Source: Streptomyces sp. WM6378
GTDB lineage: Bacteria > Actinomycetota > Actinomycetes > Streptomycetales > Streptomycetaceae
Direction of reading: 5' to 3'
DNA length: 64,000 nt
Assembly (NCBI RefSeq): GCF_001279695.1
Contig: NZ_LGDD01000133.1
Location: 62,001 to 126,000 of the forward strand
Made by a program: the position numbers and the translations under genes. Positions within the stretch are counted from its first letter, which is position 1. The number at the start of each line of letters is the position of its first letter. Under the pieces are notes generated by a model that saw nothing but the letters and a program-made list of their open reading frames with translations, was not told the DNA's origin and did no database searches. This document shows, piece after piece, positions 37,811-45,715 of the stretch.

Positions 37811-38836
37811 GTGAGCACTACCGAAGCCCTGGCCGCCCCCGAGGCGGTCGACTGGACCGCCTTGCGGAACTTCGCCGCCCTGCGCGGCCAGTTCCGGATC
37901 TCCCTGACTCCCCGGTGCAACCTCGGCTGCTTCTTCTGCCACAACGAGGACGACGTTCCGCCGCCCCTGACGCTGCGCGACCGCACCAAGCAGCCACGGC
38001 CCCGTGTCGTGACCGCCGAGGACTTCCTGACCTTCATCCGGGCGATGATCAAGGCCGGGTTGCGGCGCGGCTACTTCAGCGGCGGGGAGCCGCTGGTGTC
38101 GCCGCTGGCCCGCGAGGTGCTGGCGAACCTCCCGGAGATCGGCGCGGACGGCTCGTACACGCTGATCACCAACGGCACCCGCATCCGCCAAAACCAGGAA
38201 TGGCTGGCCCAGACCCGCCTCGACAAGGTCAAGGTCTCGCTCCACTATTTCTCCGACGCCTCGCTCCTCGACATCGCCGGGGTCCGCACGGGCATCGCGC
38301 CGATCCTCGACGGGATCGAAGCCGCCCGCGAGACCTTCGAACGGGTCGAGCTGAACTGCCTTCTGCTGCGCCAGAACCAGCACGAGGTCCGGGCCATCCT
38401 CGACCACGCCCTGGCGCGCAGCCTGCCGGTGCAGTTCATCGAGCTGGTGCCCACCGACTTCAACGAAGGCGACGCCGACAACGCCGTCCCGGCCGAGCAG
38501 ATCGTCCAGCACCTCCGGACCCTCACCACCGACGAGCACATCGAGGTCGCCGGGGTCGGCCAGGGCCGACGCGTCTTCCGCATCGACGGGGTGGAGATCG
38601 ACGTCATCGAACGCGGTCTCGGCCGCCACCACGTCGGCCAGTGCGGCACCTGCCCCGTGCGCTCGAACTGCGTCGAAGGCTTCTGGGCCCTGCGCGCCGA
38701 CCACGCCGCCGGCCTCCAGCCCTGCCTGTTGCGCGGCGATCTGCGCCTGGACATCAAAGACGCGCTGAGCGACCCGGACCGGCTCGCCGAAGCCGTCGCC
38801 CGCCACGTCACCGCCTTCACCGAGGGGACCCTGTGA
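37811..38836 (+). CDS. MoaA-like radical SAM enzyme
   Basis: A 341-residue radical SAM protein. The SAM-cluster motif is CNLGCFFC (Cys36, Cys40, Cys43), preceded by RISLTPR as in MoaA. Other SAM-domain marks are FSGGEPLVS and LITNGTRI. A C-terminal Cys set, CGTCPVRSNC...QPC (about residues 278, 281, 287 and 305), resembles the second Fe-S cluster of GTP 3',8-cyclase. The GGAGG ribosome-binding site is 5 nt before GTG. It is not next to any molybdopterin gene. Its neighbours are a thymidylate-kinase-like protein, a phosphohexomutase-like protein and hydrolases, so a modified nucleotide product is plausible. The reaction is unknown. Confidence 0.9.
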   Translation: MSTTEALAAPEAVDWTALRNFAALRGQFRISLTPRCNLGCFFCHNEDDVPPPLTLRDRTKQPRPRVVTAEDFLTFIRAMIKAGLRRGYFSGGEPLVSPLAREVLANLPEIGADGSYTLITNGTRIRQNQEWLAQTRLDKVKVSLHYFSDASLLDIAGVRTGIAPILDGIEAARETFERVELNCLLLRQNQHEVRAILDHALARSLPVQFIELVPTDFNEGDADNAVPAEQIVQHLRTLTTDEHIEVAGVGQGRRVFRIDGVEIDVIERGLGRHHVGQCGTCPVRSNCVEGFWALRADHAAGLQPCLLRGDLRLDIKDALSDPDRLAEAVARHVTAFTEGTL

Positions 38837-39471
38837 GCCTTCCGCCCGCGTACGCACCTATCCCGTACGACGACTTCCCTCGCGGCTTCTTCGGCGTACT
38901 GGAAGGGGTCTCCGGCGTCGGCAAGTCCACCCTCGCCCGCGTCCTGGCCAAGCGGCTCGGCGCGACCGCTCTGCACACGCTGACACTGCCGCACCAGGGA
39001 TGGGCGGAGGAGGCGAGGCTGCGGCTACGCGCCCTGCCGCAGTTCGGCTTCTACCTGTCCGGCCTGCTCCACACCTCGGACCGGGCCCGACAGGAGCTCA
39101 CGGCCGGACCGGTCATCGCCGACCGGTACAGGTCGTCCGTGATCGCCTGCCACGCAGCAGCCCACGGCGTCGCAGCGGAGGACGTAACTCGCCTGCTCGA
39201 CCCGTTCGATGACTACCTGGCCGCCCCGGACCGCACCTTTTATCTCCGCTGTTCCGAGGAGGCATTGCGGGAGCGGATGCGCAGCAAGCAGGACCTGAAG
39301 CAGGACGACACAGACCTCTTCGAGGTCCCCCACCGGCTCAAGCAGCTGCTCGCGAACTTCGAGACGGTCGCCGCCGGCGACCCGACCGCCGTGGTCCTGG
39401 ACACCGACGGCCGAACCCCCGACCAGCTCGCCGACGAGATCCTCACGTACGTGGAGGGCGGCCGTGCTTAA
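38833..39471 (+). CDS. Thymidylate-kinase-like nucleotide/nucleoside kinase
   Basis: A 212-residue P-loop kinase. Walker A GVSGVGKST spans residues 25-33. The motif DRYRSS matches the DR(Y) block of dTMP and deoxynucleoside kinases, and a lid-like region SEEALRERMRSKQ follows. The GTG start overlaps the radical SAM stop by 4 bp, so the two are translationally coupled. It would phosphorylate a nucleoside or nucleotide substrate or product of the radical SAM enzyme. It could instead be a sugar or other small-molecule kinase of the same superfamily. Confidence 0.85.
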   Translation: MSLPPAYAPIPYDDFPRGFFGVLEGVSGVGKSTLARVLAKRLGATALHTLTLPHQGWAEEARLRLRALPQFGFYLSGLLHTSDRARQELTAGPVIADRYRSSVIACHAAAHGVAAEDVTRLLDPFDDYLAAPDRTFYLRCSEEALRERMRSKQDLKQDDTDLFEVPHRLKQLLANFETVAAGDPTAVVLDTDGRTPDQLADEILTYVEGGRA

Positions 39472-39976
39472 CCCCATCAACGCCGACGCGGTGATCCGCG
39501 ACGGTGGCGCACACGGCCGCTTCCCCGACGAGATCCATGAGGCGGTTGGCTGGTGGCTCGGCGCCTGCCTCGTCACCACCCTCAAGGCCCACCGCATCGC
39601 CGTCGCCCACGGCGGCCGTGCCACCAGCGTCCTGTTTCACCAGCGGCTGTGCCGGGGGGCGATCAACGCCCAGCACTACGCCTGCACGGTGCTCACCCTC
39701 CGCGTCGCCGACGAGGACACCTTGCTGCGGGCGATGGCCGAGCTGGGCGGCGTGCCGGGAGCCCGCGTTTCCACCACCGGACCGGAGGGCGAGGAGACCG
39801 TCTCGATCGTCTTGTACGGGCCCGACGGCAAACCCCTCGACGAGGACACCGGCCTTGCGAGCATCCGGCACCTGATCGCCAGCGACCGTGTCCCCATCCC
39901 GGTCAACGAAACGGCCAAGGGCCGCATCGAGCACTACCCGCACCCAGCCGAGCAAGAGAAAGGGGCCGCGCGGTGA
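39464..39976 (+). CDS. Phosphohexomutase-like N-terminal domain without catalytic serine loop
   Basis: 170 residues, overlapping the kinase gene by 8 bp. The fold pattern recalls the first domain of alpha-D-phosphohexomutases: DEIHEAVGWWLGACLVTTLK, HGGRATSVLFHQRLCRGAI, and IVLYGPDGKPLDEDTG where the family has the metal-proximal strand. The usual catalytic TASHNP loop is absent; the position instead reads RVSTTGPEGEETV (residues 101-113). The protein stops after one domain. It may bind a phosphosugar or nucleotide without mutase activity. The assignment is from pattern only. Confidence 0.6.
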   Translation: MLNPINADAVIRDGGAHGRFPDEIHEAVGWWLGACLVTTLKAHRIAVAHGGRATSVLFHQRLCRGAINAQHYACTVLTLRVADEDTLLRAMAELGGVPGARVSTTGPEGEETVSIVLYGPDGKPLDEDTGLASIRHLIASDRVPIPVNETAKGRIEHYPHPAEQEKGAAR

Positions 39977-40767
39977 TCAACGCTGCCGACATCATCGGCA
40001 ACCGGGACCCGATCCTGTTCATCACCCTGGACTCACTGCGCTACGACAGCGCCCGCACCGCCCTGGAGGAGGGCACAACTCCACACCTCGCCGAGCTGCT
40101 GCCCGAGGGAGGCTGGGAGCGACGGCAGACACCCGGCACCTTCACCCTCCCCGCCCACATGGCCTTCTTCTCCGGCTTCCTGCCCAAACTCCCGCAACCC
40201 GAACAGCCCACCCGGCTGTGGGAATGCCGCCCGCCCGCCTTCAAGACGGTCCCGCCGGAGACGTTCGTCTTCGACGCCCCGAACGTGCTCGCCGGGCTGG
40301 GCCAGCACGGCTACCGCACCGCCTGCGTCGGCGGCGTCACCTACTTCTCGCGCGAGACCCCGCTCGGCTCCGTGCTGCCGGACATGTTCGACGAGGACCA
40401 CTGGCGCCCCAACTTCTGCTCCCCAGACCCCGACTCGACCCGCCACCAGGTCGACCGCGCCCTGGAGATCGCCGACCTCTTCGACGAGCAAGCCCTCTTC
40501 CTGTTCGTGAACGTCTCCGCCACTCACGTCCCCCACGGCCACTACCTCGGAGACAGCCACGACAGCGCCGCCTCCCAGCGCGCCGCCCTGGCCTACGCGG
40601 ACCAGCACCTGGGCCGCCTCATCACCACGCTCACGGCCCGCCGCCGCTGGCTGATCATCCTGTGCGCGGACCACGGCGACGCCTTTGGCGAGGACGGCTT
40701 CCACGGCCGGGGCATCGCCCATCCCGTCGTGATGAACGTGCCGTACGCGGCCCTGGTGCGCGGCTGA
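39973..40767 (+). CDS. STM4013-like hydrolase (alkaline phosphatase superfamily)
   Basis: A 264-residue protein. The GTG overlaps the previous stop (GTGA). It carries the metal-binding blocks of the alkaline phosphatase/sulfatase superfamily: FITLDSLRYDSA near residue 20, a GTFTLPAH segment with the candidate Thr nucleophile, and CADHGDAFGEDGFHG near the C-terminus. The GWERR..PG.FTLPAHMAFF pattern is that of the STM4013/SEN3800 hydrolase family, which is itself often encoded beside radical SAM genes. The substrate is unknown. Confidence 0.82.
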   Translation: MINAADIIGNRDPILFITLDSLRYDSARTALEEGTTPHLAELLPEGGWERRQTPGTFTLPAHMAFFSGFLPKLPQPEQPTRLWECRPPAFKTVPPETFVFDAPNVLAGLGQHGYRTACVGGVTYFSRETPLGSVLPDMFDEDHWRPNFCSPDPDSTRHQVDRALEIADLFDEQALFLFVNVSATHVPHGHYLGDSHDSAASQRAALAYADQHLGRLITTLTARRRWLIILCADHGDAFGEDGFHGRGIAHPVVMNVPYAALVRG

Positions 40768-40788
40768 ACCCCGCTACGCTCGCGGGGC

Positions 40789-41226
40789 ATGAGCGACGAA
40801 CGCACCCGCCCGCTCCGCGACGCCTCGGTGATCGTGGCACGGGACGAGGAAGGTCAAGTGGCCATCCTGACAGCGAACTTCCCGCGTCAGGGCGGCGAGT
40901 ACCTGTTCCTGCCAGGCGGGCGCCGGGAGGACCGCGAGACCGCAGAGGAGTGCGCACGGCGCGAGCTGAGCGAGGAAGCCGGCATCACCGCAGACCACTG
41001 GCGCCCCCTTGGGACGTACGCGATCACTCTGGACTCGACAGCCCGCATCCACCTCTACGAAGCTCGCGGGCTGACCTTGGGCCCGCAGCAACTCACCCCG
41101 ACAGAAGAGGACTTCAAACTGTCATGGTGGCTCATGCCGGACGCCATCCGAGCTGCTGGGGAGGGTCGCTTCCTTCTCCAGGCCGGCCCTCTTGCTCTCT
41201 TGCTGGCGGATCGTGTCGCAGGCTGA
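40789..41226 (+). CDS. NUDIX hydrolase
   Basis: A 145-residue protein with a perfect NUDIX box, G44-x5-E50-x7-RELSEEAG (GGRREDRETAEECARRELSE). The family cleaves nucleoside diphosphates linked to another moiety. It lies 21 bp after the STM4013-like gene on the same strand and is probably the last gene of the operon. A house-cleaning or product-processing role on a modified nucleotide would fit. The ATG is preceded only by weak ribosome-binding sequence. Confidence 0.9.
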   Translation: MSDERTRPLRDASVIVARDEEGQVAILTANFPRQGGEYLFLPGGRREDRETAEECARRELSEEAGITADHWRPLGTYAITLDSTARIHLYEARGLTLGPQQLTPTEEDFKLSWWLMPDAIRAAGEGRFLLQAGPLALLLADRVAG

Positions 41227-41425
41227 CTGCGCAGCCTGTCTCGAAGGACACCTCTACTTCGCGGATGGCCGCATGTTCACGCGCCCAAGGCTGTCCTTGG
41301 CACCCGCCCGTGCCCGGTGATTGGCGCTCTAGAGATCCACTCATGGCATCGGCGCCGTCGGGCTCATGCGTGAGCGGACGCGTCGGCATGTGCTGTTCTG
41401 GGCCGGACCGGCCAGCAAGCCAACC

Positions 41426-41806
41426 TCAGCTGACCAGGAAATGGATGGACAGCCCCACGATCCGGTACCGGGCGTCGAGGCCCTCGGGCCACCACAGGTC
41501 ACGAATCCGGAGCCGGATGGTCGAGCCGAGCAGGGCGGGCGAGAGCGGGGTGCGGTGGAGGGCGACCGTGATTTCGGGGATCGTGGCGGGCCGGCGGGCG
41601 GCGGCCCAGTCGGCACGTGCGTGCGCGTCGAGGACGGACTGCGTCGCCACGGTCGAGTAGTCCGATGTCCCGTCGAGGCGCGGCCACCCGGCGGCGAGAT
41701 CGTCGGCGGCCTCCCGTGACGGCCGAGGTGGGCTGGTTGCGTCGATGGCCGGGAGGGCAGGCAGCGCGTAGAACCGGCACAGCGACTCACCAAGGCACTG
41801 GTGGTA
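41426..41806 (-). pseudogene. Truncated gene fragment, possibly from a phage tail protein
   Basis: An open minus-strand frame of about 126 codons without a start. It begins directly after an in-frame stop near 41807 and reads [20 protein letters not shown] through to [20 protein letters not shown]. The end pattern (a strand, then W-P-x-GLDxRYRxxG) resembles the C-terminus of some phage tail proteins. No ribosome-binding site or ATG is present. It lies beside a sequence resembling the right end of element 1 and may mark an older insertion. Confidence 0.45.
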
Positions 41807-41875
41807 CTAGCTACACCATCAAGGCTGGCAGCACCGTTATCGTGCCCCGAGACTCACGGAGATAGCGTCCTAGAC

Positions 41876-43135
41876 ATGGACCTCCCCTCTGCCGCGCGTG
41901 GTGTGCTGCGGCCCTTCAGCGAGTCCCGGCGATACATTGCCTTCCTGGTCGCCGGCATCCCTGTGCAGGCTGTGGCTTTGTTGGTCATCGGGGTCCCCTG
42001 GCTTACCGGCGGGCCAAGCCAGGCGCTCAGCGTCCTCATCGCTATTCTCATACCACTCGTTTCTCTTGCCTTTGCGTCACCACTTCTCACTGCTATTCAG
42101 CGCCGCCGGTTCAGGGGTCTCGGGGTTGAGCTTCCCTTGCTGGCTAGTGGCCAGCAGGGGGGTACACTCCGGGAGCGCGCGACATCCTGGCTGCAGGCCA
42201 GAATGTCCTTGCGGCAGGTGCAATACCATCTGCTGGTCGGACCGTTGGTTGCGCTGGGTGCGGTCCTTCTCATGCTCCTGTGGCTGTCAGGAGTGGGGGC
42301 TTCGACCATTTATCTCTGGGTGTGGGCGCTGCCAGCCAACTGGCGGATGAGTGATGTCGGCTATTCAACCCAGGCTGCCTACGTCACGGTTGCGGGCATA
42401 ACTGCGGTGTACAGCGCTGCGTGCCTGTCGATACGGCTTGCGCGATGTGACATCCGGATGGCAATGAACCTTCTCAGGCCCACCTTCGCCGAACAGTTGG
42501 TCGCCCGGGTCGACGAGCTCACCCAGCGCCGCGCTGCCATCATCGAAGCAACGGACGCAGAACGACGTCGAATTGAGCGGGACCTGCACGACGGCGTACA
42601 GCAACGCCTTGTGTCACTCGCAGTCAATCTCGGGATGGCCAGGGTCCAGCTCTCCGATCTCCCTGAAGACGCCTGGGACGTCATAGACGAGGCACATCGC
42701 GAAGCGAAGGAGGCCATCGTGGAGTTGAGCAACCTCGTACGCGGCCTGCATCCCGCAGTCCTCGAAGACCGAGGGCTGGATGCTGCCCTCTCTGGAATCG
42801 CGGGCCGCGTACCCATCCCGGTCAGGCTGATGGTGGACTTGCCGTCGCGCCCAAGCCCGACCATCGAGTCCGCGGCCTATTTTGTGGTCTCTGAAGCGCT
42901 GACGAACGTCGTCAAGCATGCCGAGGCCAGTCGGGTTGATGTCACCGTCGAGCGCATCGGCGCGACGCTGCTCGTTGTCATAGGGGACGATGGTTGCGGG
43001 GGCGCTGACCCATCAGGCGGGTCGGGTCTCATTGGCCTGTCCAAGCGCGTCGCAGCAGTCGACGGGGGGTTCAGTATCTCCAGCCCGGTCGGAGGCCCGA
43101 CGGTTATCACTGTGGAGCTGCCATGCGGATCGTAG
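41876..43135 (+). CDS. NarL-type sensor histidine kinase
   Basis: A 419-residue protein with several hydrophobic segments in the first 200 residues (FLVAGIPVQAVALLVIGV, LSVLIAILIPLVSLAFA, LVGPLVALGAVLLMLLWL and others) and no large extracellular domain. The HisKA_3 box ERDLHDGVQQRLVSLA carries the phospho-acceptor His238. The ATPase part has SEALTNVVKHAEAS and VIGDDGCGGAD. It is encoded immediately upstream of and overlapping a LuxR response regulator. GC content and codon use are lower than in the core genome. The signal is unknown. Confidence 0.9.
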   Translation: MDLPSAARGVLRPFSESRRYIAFLVAGIPVQAVALLVIGVPWLTGGPSQALSVLIAILIPLVSLAFASPLLTAIQRRRFRGLGVELPLLASGQQGGTLRERATSWLQARMSLRQVQYHLLVGPLVALGAVLLMLLWLSGVGASTIYLWVWALPANWRMSDVGYSTQAAYVTVAGITAVYSAACLSIRLARCDIRMAMNLLRPTFAEQLVARVDELTQRRAAIIEATDAERRRIERDLHDGVQQRLVSLAVNLGMARVQLSDLPEDAWDVIDEAHREAKEAIVELSNLVRGLHPAVLEDRGLDAALSGIAGRVPIPVRLMVDLPSRPSPTIESAAYFVVSEALTNVVKHAEASRVDVTVERIGATLLVVIGDDGCGGADPSGGSGLIGLSKRVAAVDGGFSISSPVGGPTVITVELPCGS

Positions 43136-43764
43136 TCGCCGAGGGTGCCCCCCTCCTGCGGCGTGGATTGCGGAATCTCTTGATCGCCTCAGGCTATAAC
43201 GTTGTCGCCGTGGTGGAGGATGCAGAATCCGCGCTGAGGGCTGTTGAGCAACACAGACCGGATGCCGTCCTTCTGGATTTCCGTAGACCGCCGGGGGCCA
43301 CGGACGAGGGACTATATGCTGCCCTGGTGATCCAGCGAGAGTGGCCTTCAACCTCTGTCATGCTGCTGTCACCACTCGTCGATCGCTGCCACGCCATCGA
43401 GCTTTTGGGTAACGCCGAATGCGGTCTCGGGTATCTTTCAAACCGGCGGATCGTCGATGGTGCGGAGTTGATGGAAACGCTGAGACGCGTCGTAGCTGGC
43501 GGGACGGCGATGGACATCGATCTTGATGCACAGCCTGCCGGAAACAGCCAACTGAAACATCTGACCCGAAGCGAGCGAAGAGTGCTGTCGCTCCTGGTTC
43601 AGGGGCATTCGGACGCATCCATGGCTCACTTGCTCGGCCTGGATGAGAGCACCGTCGCAGAGCAAACGAAGGCCGTACTGCGGCGGATCGGAGCCGAACC
43701 CACTGGCATCGAACGGGGCCGGACACTTTCCGTACTCCGATTCGTCCAGGGCCTGATGAGCTGA
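43123..43764 (+). CDS. LuxR-type response regulator with atypical receiver
   Basis: A 213-residue protein overlapping the kinase gene by 13 bp. The receiver has the phospho-acceptor Asp52 (DAVLLDFRR). However, the acidic pocket expected after the first strand (usually ED or DD) is AEGAP, and the conserved Lys (usually in GYLLK) is replaced in GYLSNRR. The LuxR/NarL helix-turn-helix is LTRSERRVLSLLVQGHSDAS and the helix after it. Phosphorylation-independent or weak signalling is possible. Confidence 0.88.
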   Translation: MRIVVAEGAPLLRRGLRNLLIASGYNVVAVVEDAESALRAVEQHRPDAVLLDFRRPPGATDEGLYAALVIQREWPSTSVMLLSPLVDRCHAIELLGNAECGLGYLSNRRIVDGAELMETLRRVVAGGTAMDIDLDAQPAGNSQLKHLTRSERRVLSLLVQGHSDASMAHLLGLDESTVAEQTKAVLRRIGAEPTGIERGRTLSVLRFVQGLMS

Positions 43765-43884
43765 GCAGCTCTAAACGCTTGGTCTGGGGCGTCGACCATC
43801 AAGGCTGACTCCCCCAGCCCTCGCTCCCTCCGAGGCGGCCTGCAACTGATAGGTCGCCACTCCTATCACCTCAGCGACGCCGGT

Positions 43885-43944
43885 GGTTGGCATGTGTGAG
43901 AGGGCCCCGCCCATATGGGCGGGGCCCTCTCACACATGCCAACC
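43885..43944. terminator. 60-bp perfect palindrome between convergent genes
   Basis: The 30 bases from GGTTGGCATGTG to CCCAT (43885-43914) are followed at once by their exact reverse complement (43915-43944). It lies between the response regulator and the ricin lectin gene, which converge, so it can act as a bidirectional terminator. No unpaired loop bases are present apart from those forced by folding. Confidence 0.85.
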
Positions 43945-43956
43945 TGAGAGACTTCC

Positions 43957-44463
43957 TTAAGGGCGGTCCCAGCATTGGTGGAGCGACCCTACAGCACCCC
44001 ACTGCTGCGCCCTTGCACCGTTAGCCGTGGTGCCATTATTCACCTCCAAGACTAGGCCACTATTCCTATTTTCAAGGAAGTGATGACCCTGGCATCCGGT
44101 CTTCCAATACCATTGCTGGGTTGGCTTGGAGACACAATCCCATTGCTGCACGGGCGCACCCAAATCCGTGCGGGAGTCCGCAACCTCCAGACATTTTCCG
44201 CTGTTATTTACGATTACGGAATACGGCTCATTGCCATCCCAACCGGCAATATAGCCCGCCCAGTAGGAGCCAGACTGTCCGTTACAGGACCACTGTTGAA
44301 CCGGCGCACCGTTGCTCGAACTGGAGTTCTGAACTTCGAGGCATTTGCCAGTACCGACGTTGCGGGTTGTCTCATAGGGACTATCCGCTTGACTGACATT
44401 GCTCACCCCAAGGGTGAGTCCGAGAGCTGCGGCCACCACGGCCGAGGTCTTCCAGATTTTCAT
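43957..44463 (-). CDS. Secreted ricin-type beta-trefoil lectin
   Basis: A 168-residue exported protein. GGAGG lies 4 nt before the ATG (MKIWKTSAVVAAALGLTLGV). The signal peptide ends near SQA-DSPY. The mature 140 residues form one ricin-B domain with the family motifs CLEV and QxW (GKCLEVQN, APVQQWSC, GKCLEVAD, APVQQWDC, ARAQQW). It has no catalytic domain, so it is a free carbohydrate-binding protein. The GC content is low for the genome. Confidence 0.88.
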   Translation of the reverse strand: MKIWKTSAVVAAALGLTLGVSNVSQADSPYETTRNVGTGKCLEVQNSSSSNGAPVQQWSCNGQSGSYWAGYIAGWDGNEPYSVIVNNSGKCLEVADSRTDLGAPVQQWDCVSKPTQQWYWKTGCQGHHFLENRNSGLVLEVNNGTTANGARAQQWGAVGSLHQCWDRP

Positions 44464-44735
44464 AGTTCCTCCGAGTCTTGTAGCCCACTTGAGACTCCCC
44501 AAAAGGAGGCGAAGGCGATTTCCCAGCGAGATCGACACTACGCACATGCGACCGAGTGTCAACTAAAGGCCCCACTGGGGGGTGTAATCTCGTCGAGCAG
44601 TGCACGCACGGCAAGTTAACAAAGTACGGACCCTGAGCCACATAGAAGCGACAGGGAAGAGCGTCAAGAATCGGGAGGGGGGTCCTCCGCCCCCCAGGCC
44701 GGGGGGGGGGCAGGCCCTGAATCCTCCCTACAGAT

Positions 44736-45017
44736 TCATGATGTGCTGTATGTGAGGCCAAATATGGCGCACACTACCCAAATCGCCAGCACGCCCCAGA
44801 TCCCCGGCGACGGCTTTTCGTTCTTGACGGCGCCAATGATGAAGCCGGCTACGATGAAGCACAGAGCAATTCCTTGAAGGCCCCAGGCCCACGCCAGATA
44901 GCCAGGGTGATCATGTCGCGAAGCCATACGCAGGATTCCTGCCAGAATGACTGGCAAGGTGCCGAACACTGCTACTGAATCCTGAACAGCCGACCTGCGT
45001 GAGACAGTACGAGACAT
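44736..45017 (-). CDS. Small membrane protein, possible immunity protein
   Basis: A 93-residue protein with a purine-rich ribosome-binding site (AAGGA, 8 nt upstream). It has three hydrophobic segments (VAVFGTLPVILAGILRMAS, GLQGIALCFIVAGFIIGAV, GIWGVLAIWVVCAIFGLTY) separated by short polar loops. The family is unknown. It is encoded 59 bp downstream of a secreted, probably membrane-active peptide precursor on the same strand, as an immunity protein would be. Confidence 0.6.
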   Translation of the reverse strand: MSRTVSRRSAVQDSVAVFGTLPVILAGILRMASRHDHPGYLAWAWGLQGIALCFIVAGFIIGAVKNEKPSPGIWGVLAIWVVCAIFGLTYSTS

Positions 45018-45076
45018 TGGGAATCCTTCCTTGTATAGCGCCGTACCACCGTCCCCCGTACAGGTCGGGGGCGAAC

Positions 45077-45544
45077 TCAGGATATTTGGTGGGCGAGGTA
45101 ATCAATTACCCAGCTCTGCGCACTGCCATTGAGAGCCCACCATGCGGCACGGATTGCCCAGTTCTGCTTAGACATCCAGCCGTTGAACGCCTTGTTCCCG
45201 GCCTTTGCATACCGGATCGCCGCCTTGAAGACCTTCGGGGATTTCTGGAGCAGCTTGATTATTTTCTTGCCCGCGCCTGCGTTTAGGGCCTGCGCGGCAG
45301 CCATATCGCCCCGGCCTTCGGCCTGCTGGGTGAGGCTGGCATCGTTCTGGATCTCCTGCGAGAGAGCCTGCACCTCATCGAGCTCGGCCTGCGTCAGTTC
45401 AACGGTCTCGTACTCCTCGTCCCCTGCAACAGCCACGACAGGAACTACCGGTTCCTGCTCTGCCGCTGTCGCAACAGGGCCGGCAACCCCAATCGCAATG
45501 GCAGCTACAATCGCCGCTGAGGCAAAACGCACACTCTTCCGCAC
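45077..45544 (-). CDS. Secreted peptide precursor, saposin-like bacteriocin candidate
   Basis: A 155-residue protein. GTG 45544 has a GGAG ribosome-binding site 7 nt upstream. A signal peptide (MRKSVRFASAAIVAAIAIGV... ending ATAA-EQEP) is followed by an acidic pro-region (GDEEYETVELTQAELDEV). The C-terminal 65 residues are cationic and Trp-rich: KKIIKLLQKSPKVFKAAIRY, AKAGNKAFNGWMSKQNWAI and NGSAQSWVIDYLAHQIS. This resembles the layout of aureocin A53/lacticin Q-type leaderless bacteriocins, here carried behind a leader. Function is inferred, not shown. Confidence 0.65.
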   Translation of the reverse strand: MRKSVRFASAAIVAAIAIGVAGPVATAAEQEPVVPVVAVAGDEEYETVELTQAELDEVQALSQEIQNDASLTQQAEGRGDMAAAQALNAGAGKKIIKLLQKSPKVFKAAIRYAKAGNKAFNGWMSKQNWAIRAAWWALNGSAQSWVIDYLAHQIS

Positions 45545-45715
45545 AGAACTCTCCTCATGCGTGATGAAATTGCCGAAACCACTCAACAAGGAGGAAGAAT
45601 GACCGGCCGACCCACCGGACTTCTCGGCAGGCATGCATGATTCTTGCGGATTGGGATCACAGCCCGATAGTGCACATTGGGGCGGTGTGCTTGAGGCCAG
45701 TGTCCGGAAGGACAC

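Noticed and set aside
37811..38836. The radical SAM protein as a prokaryotic viperin
   Set aside because: The Cys motif is CNLGCFFC with a MoaA-like C-terminal Cys set; the viperin core and C-terminal motif are absent. Only the pairing with a thymidylate-kinase-like protein is similar.
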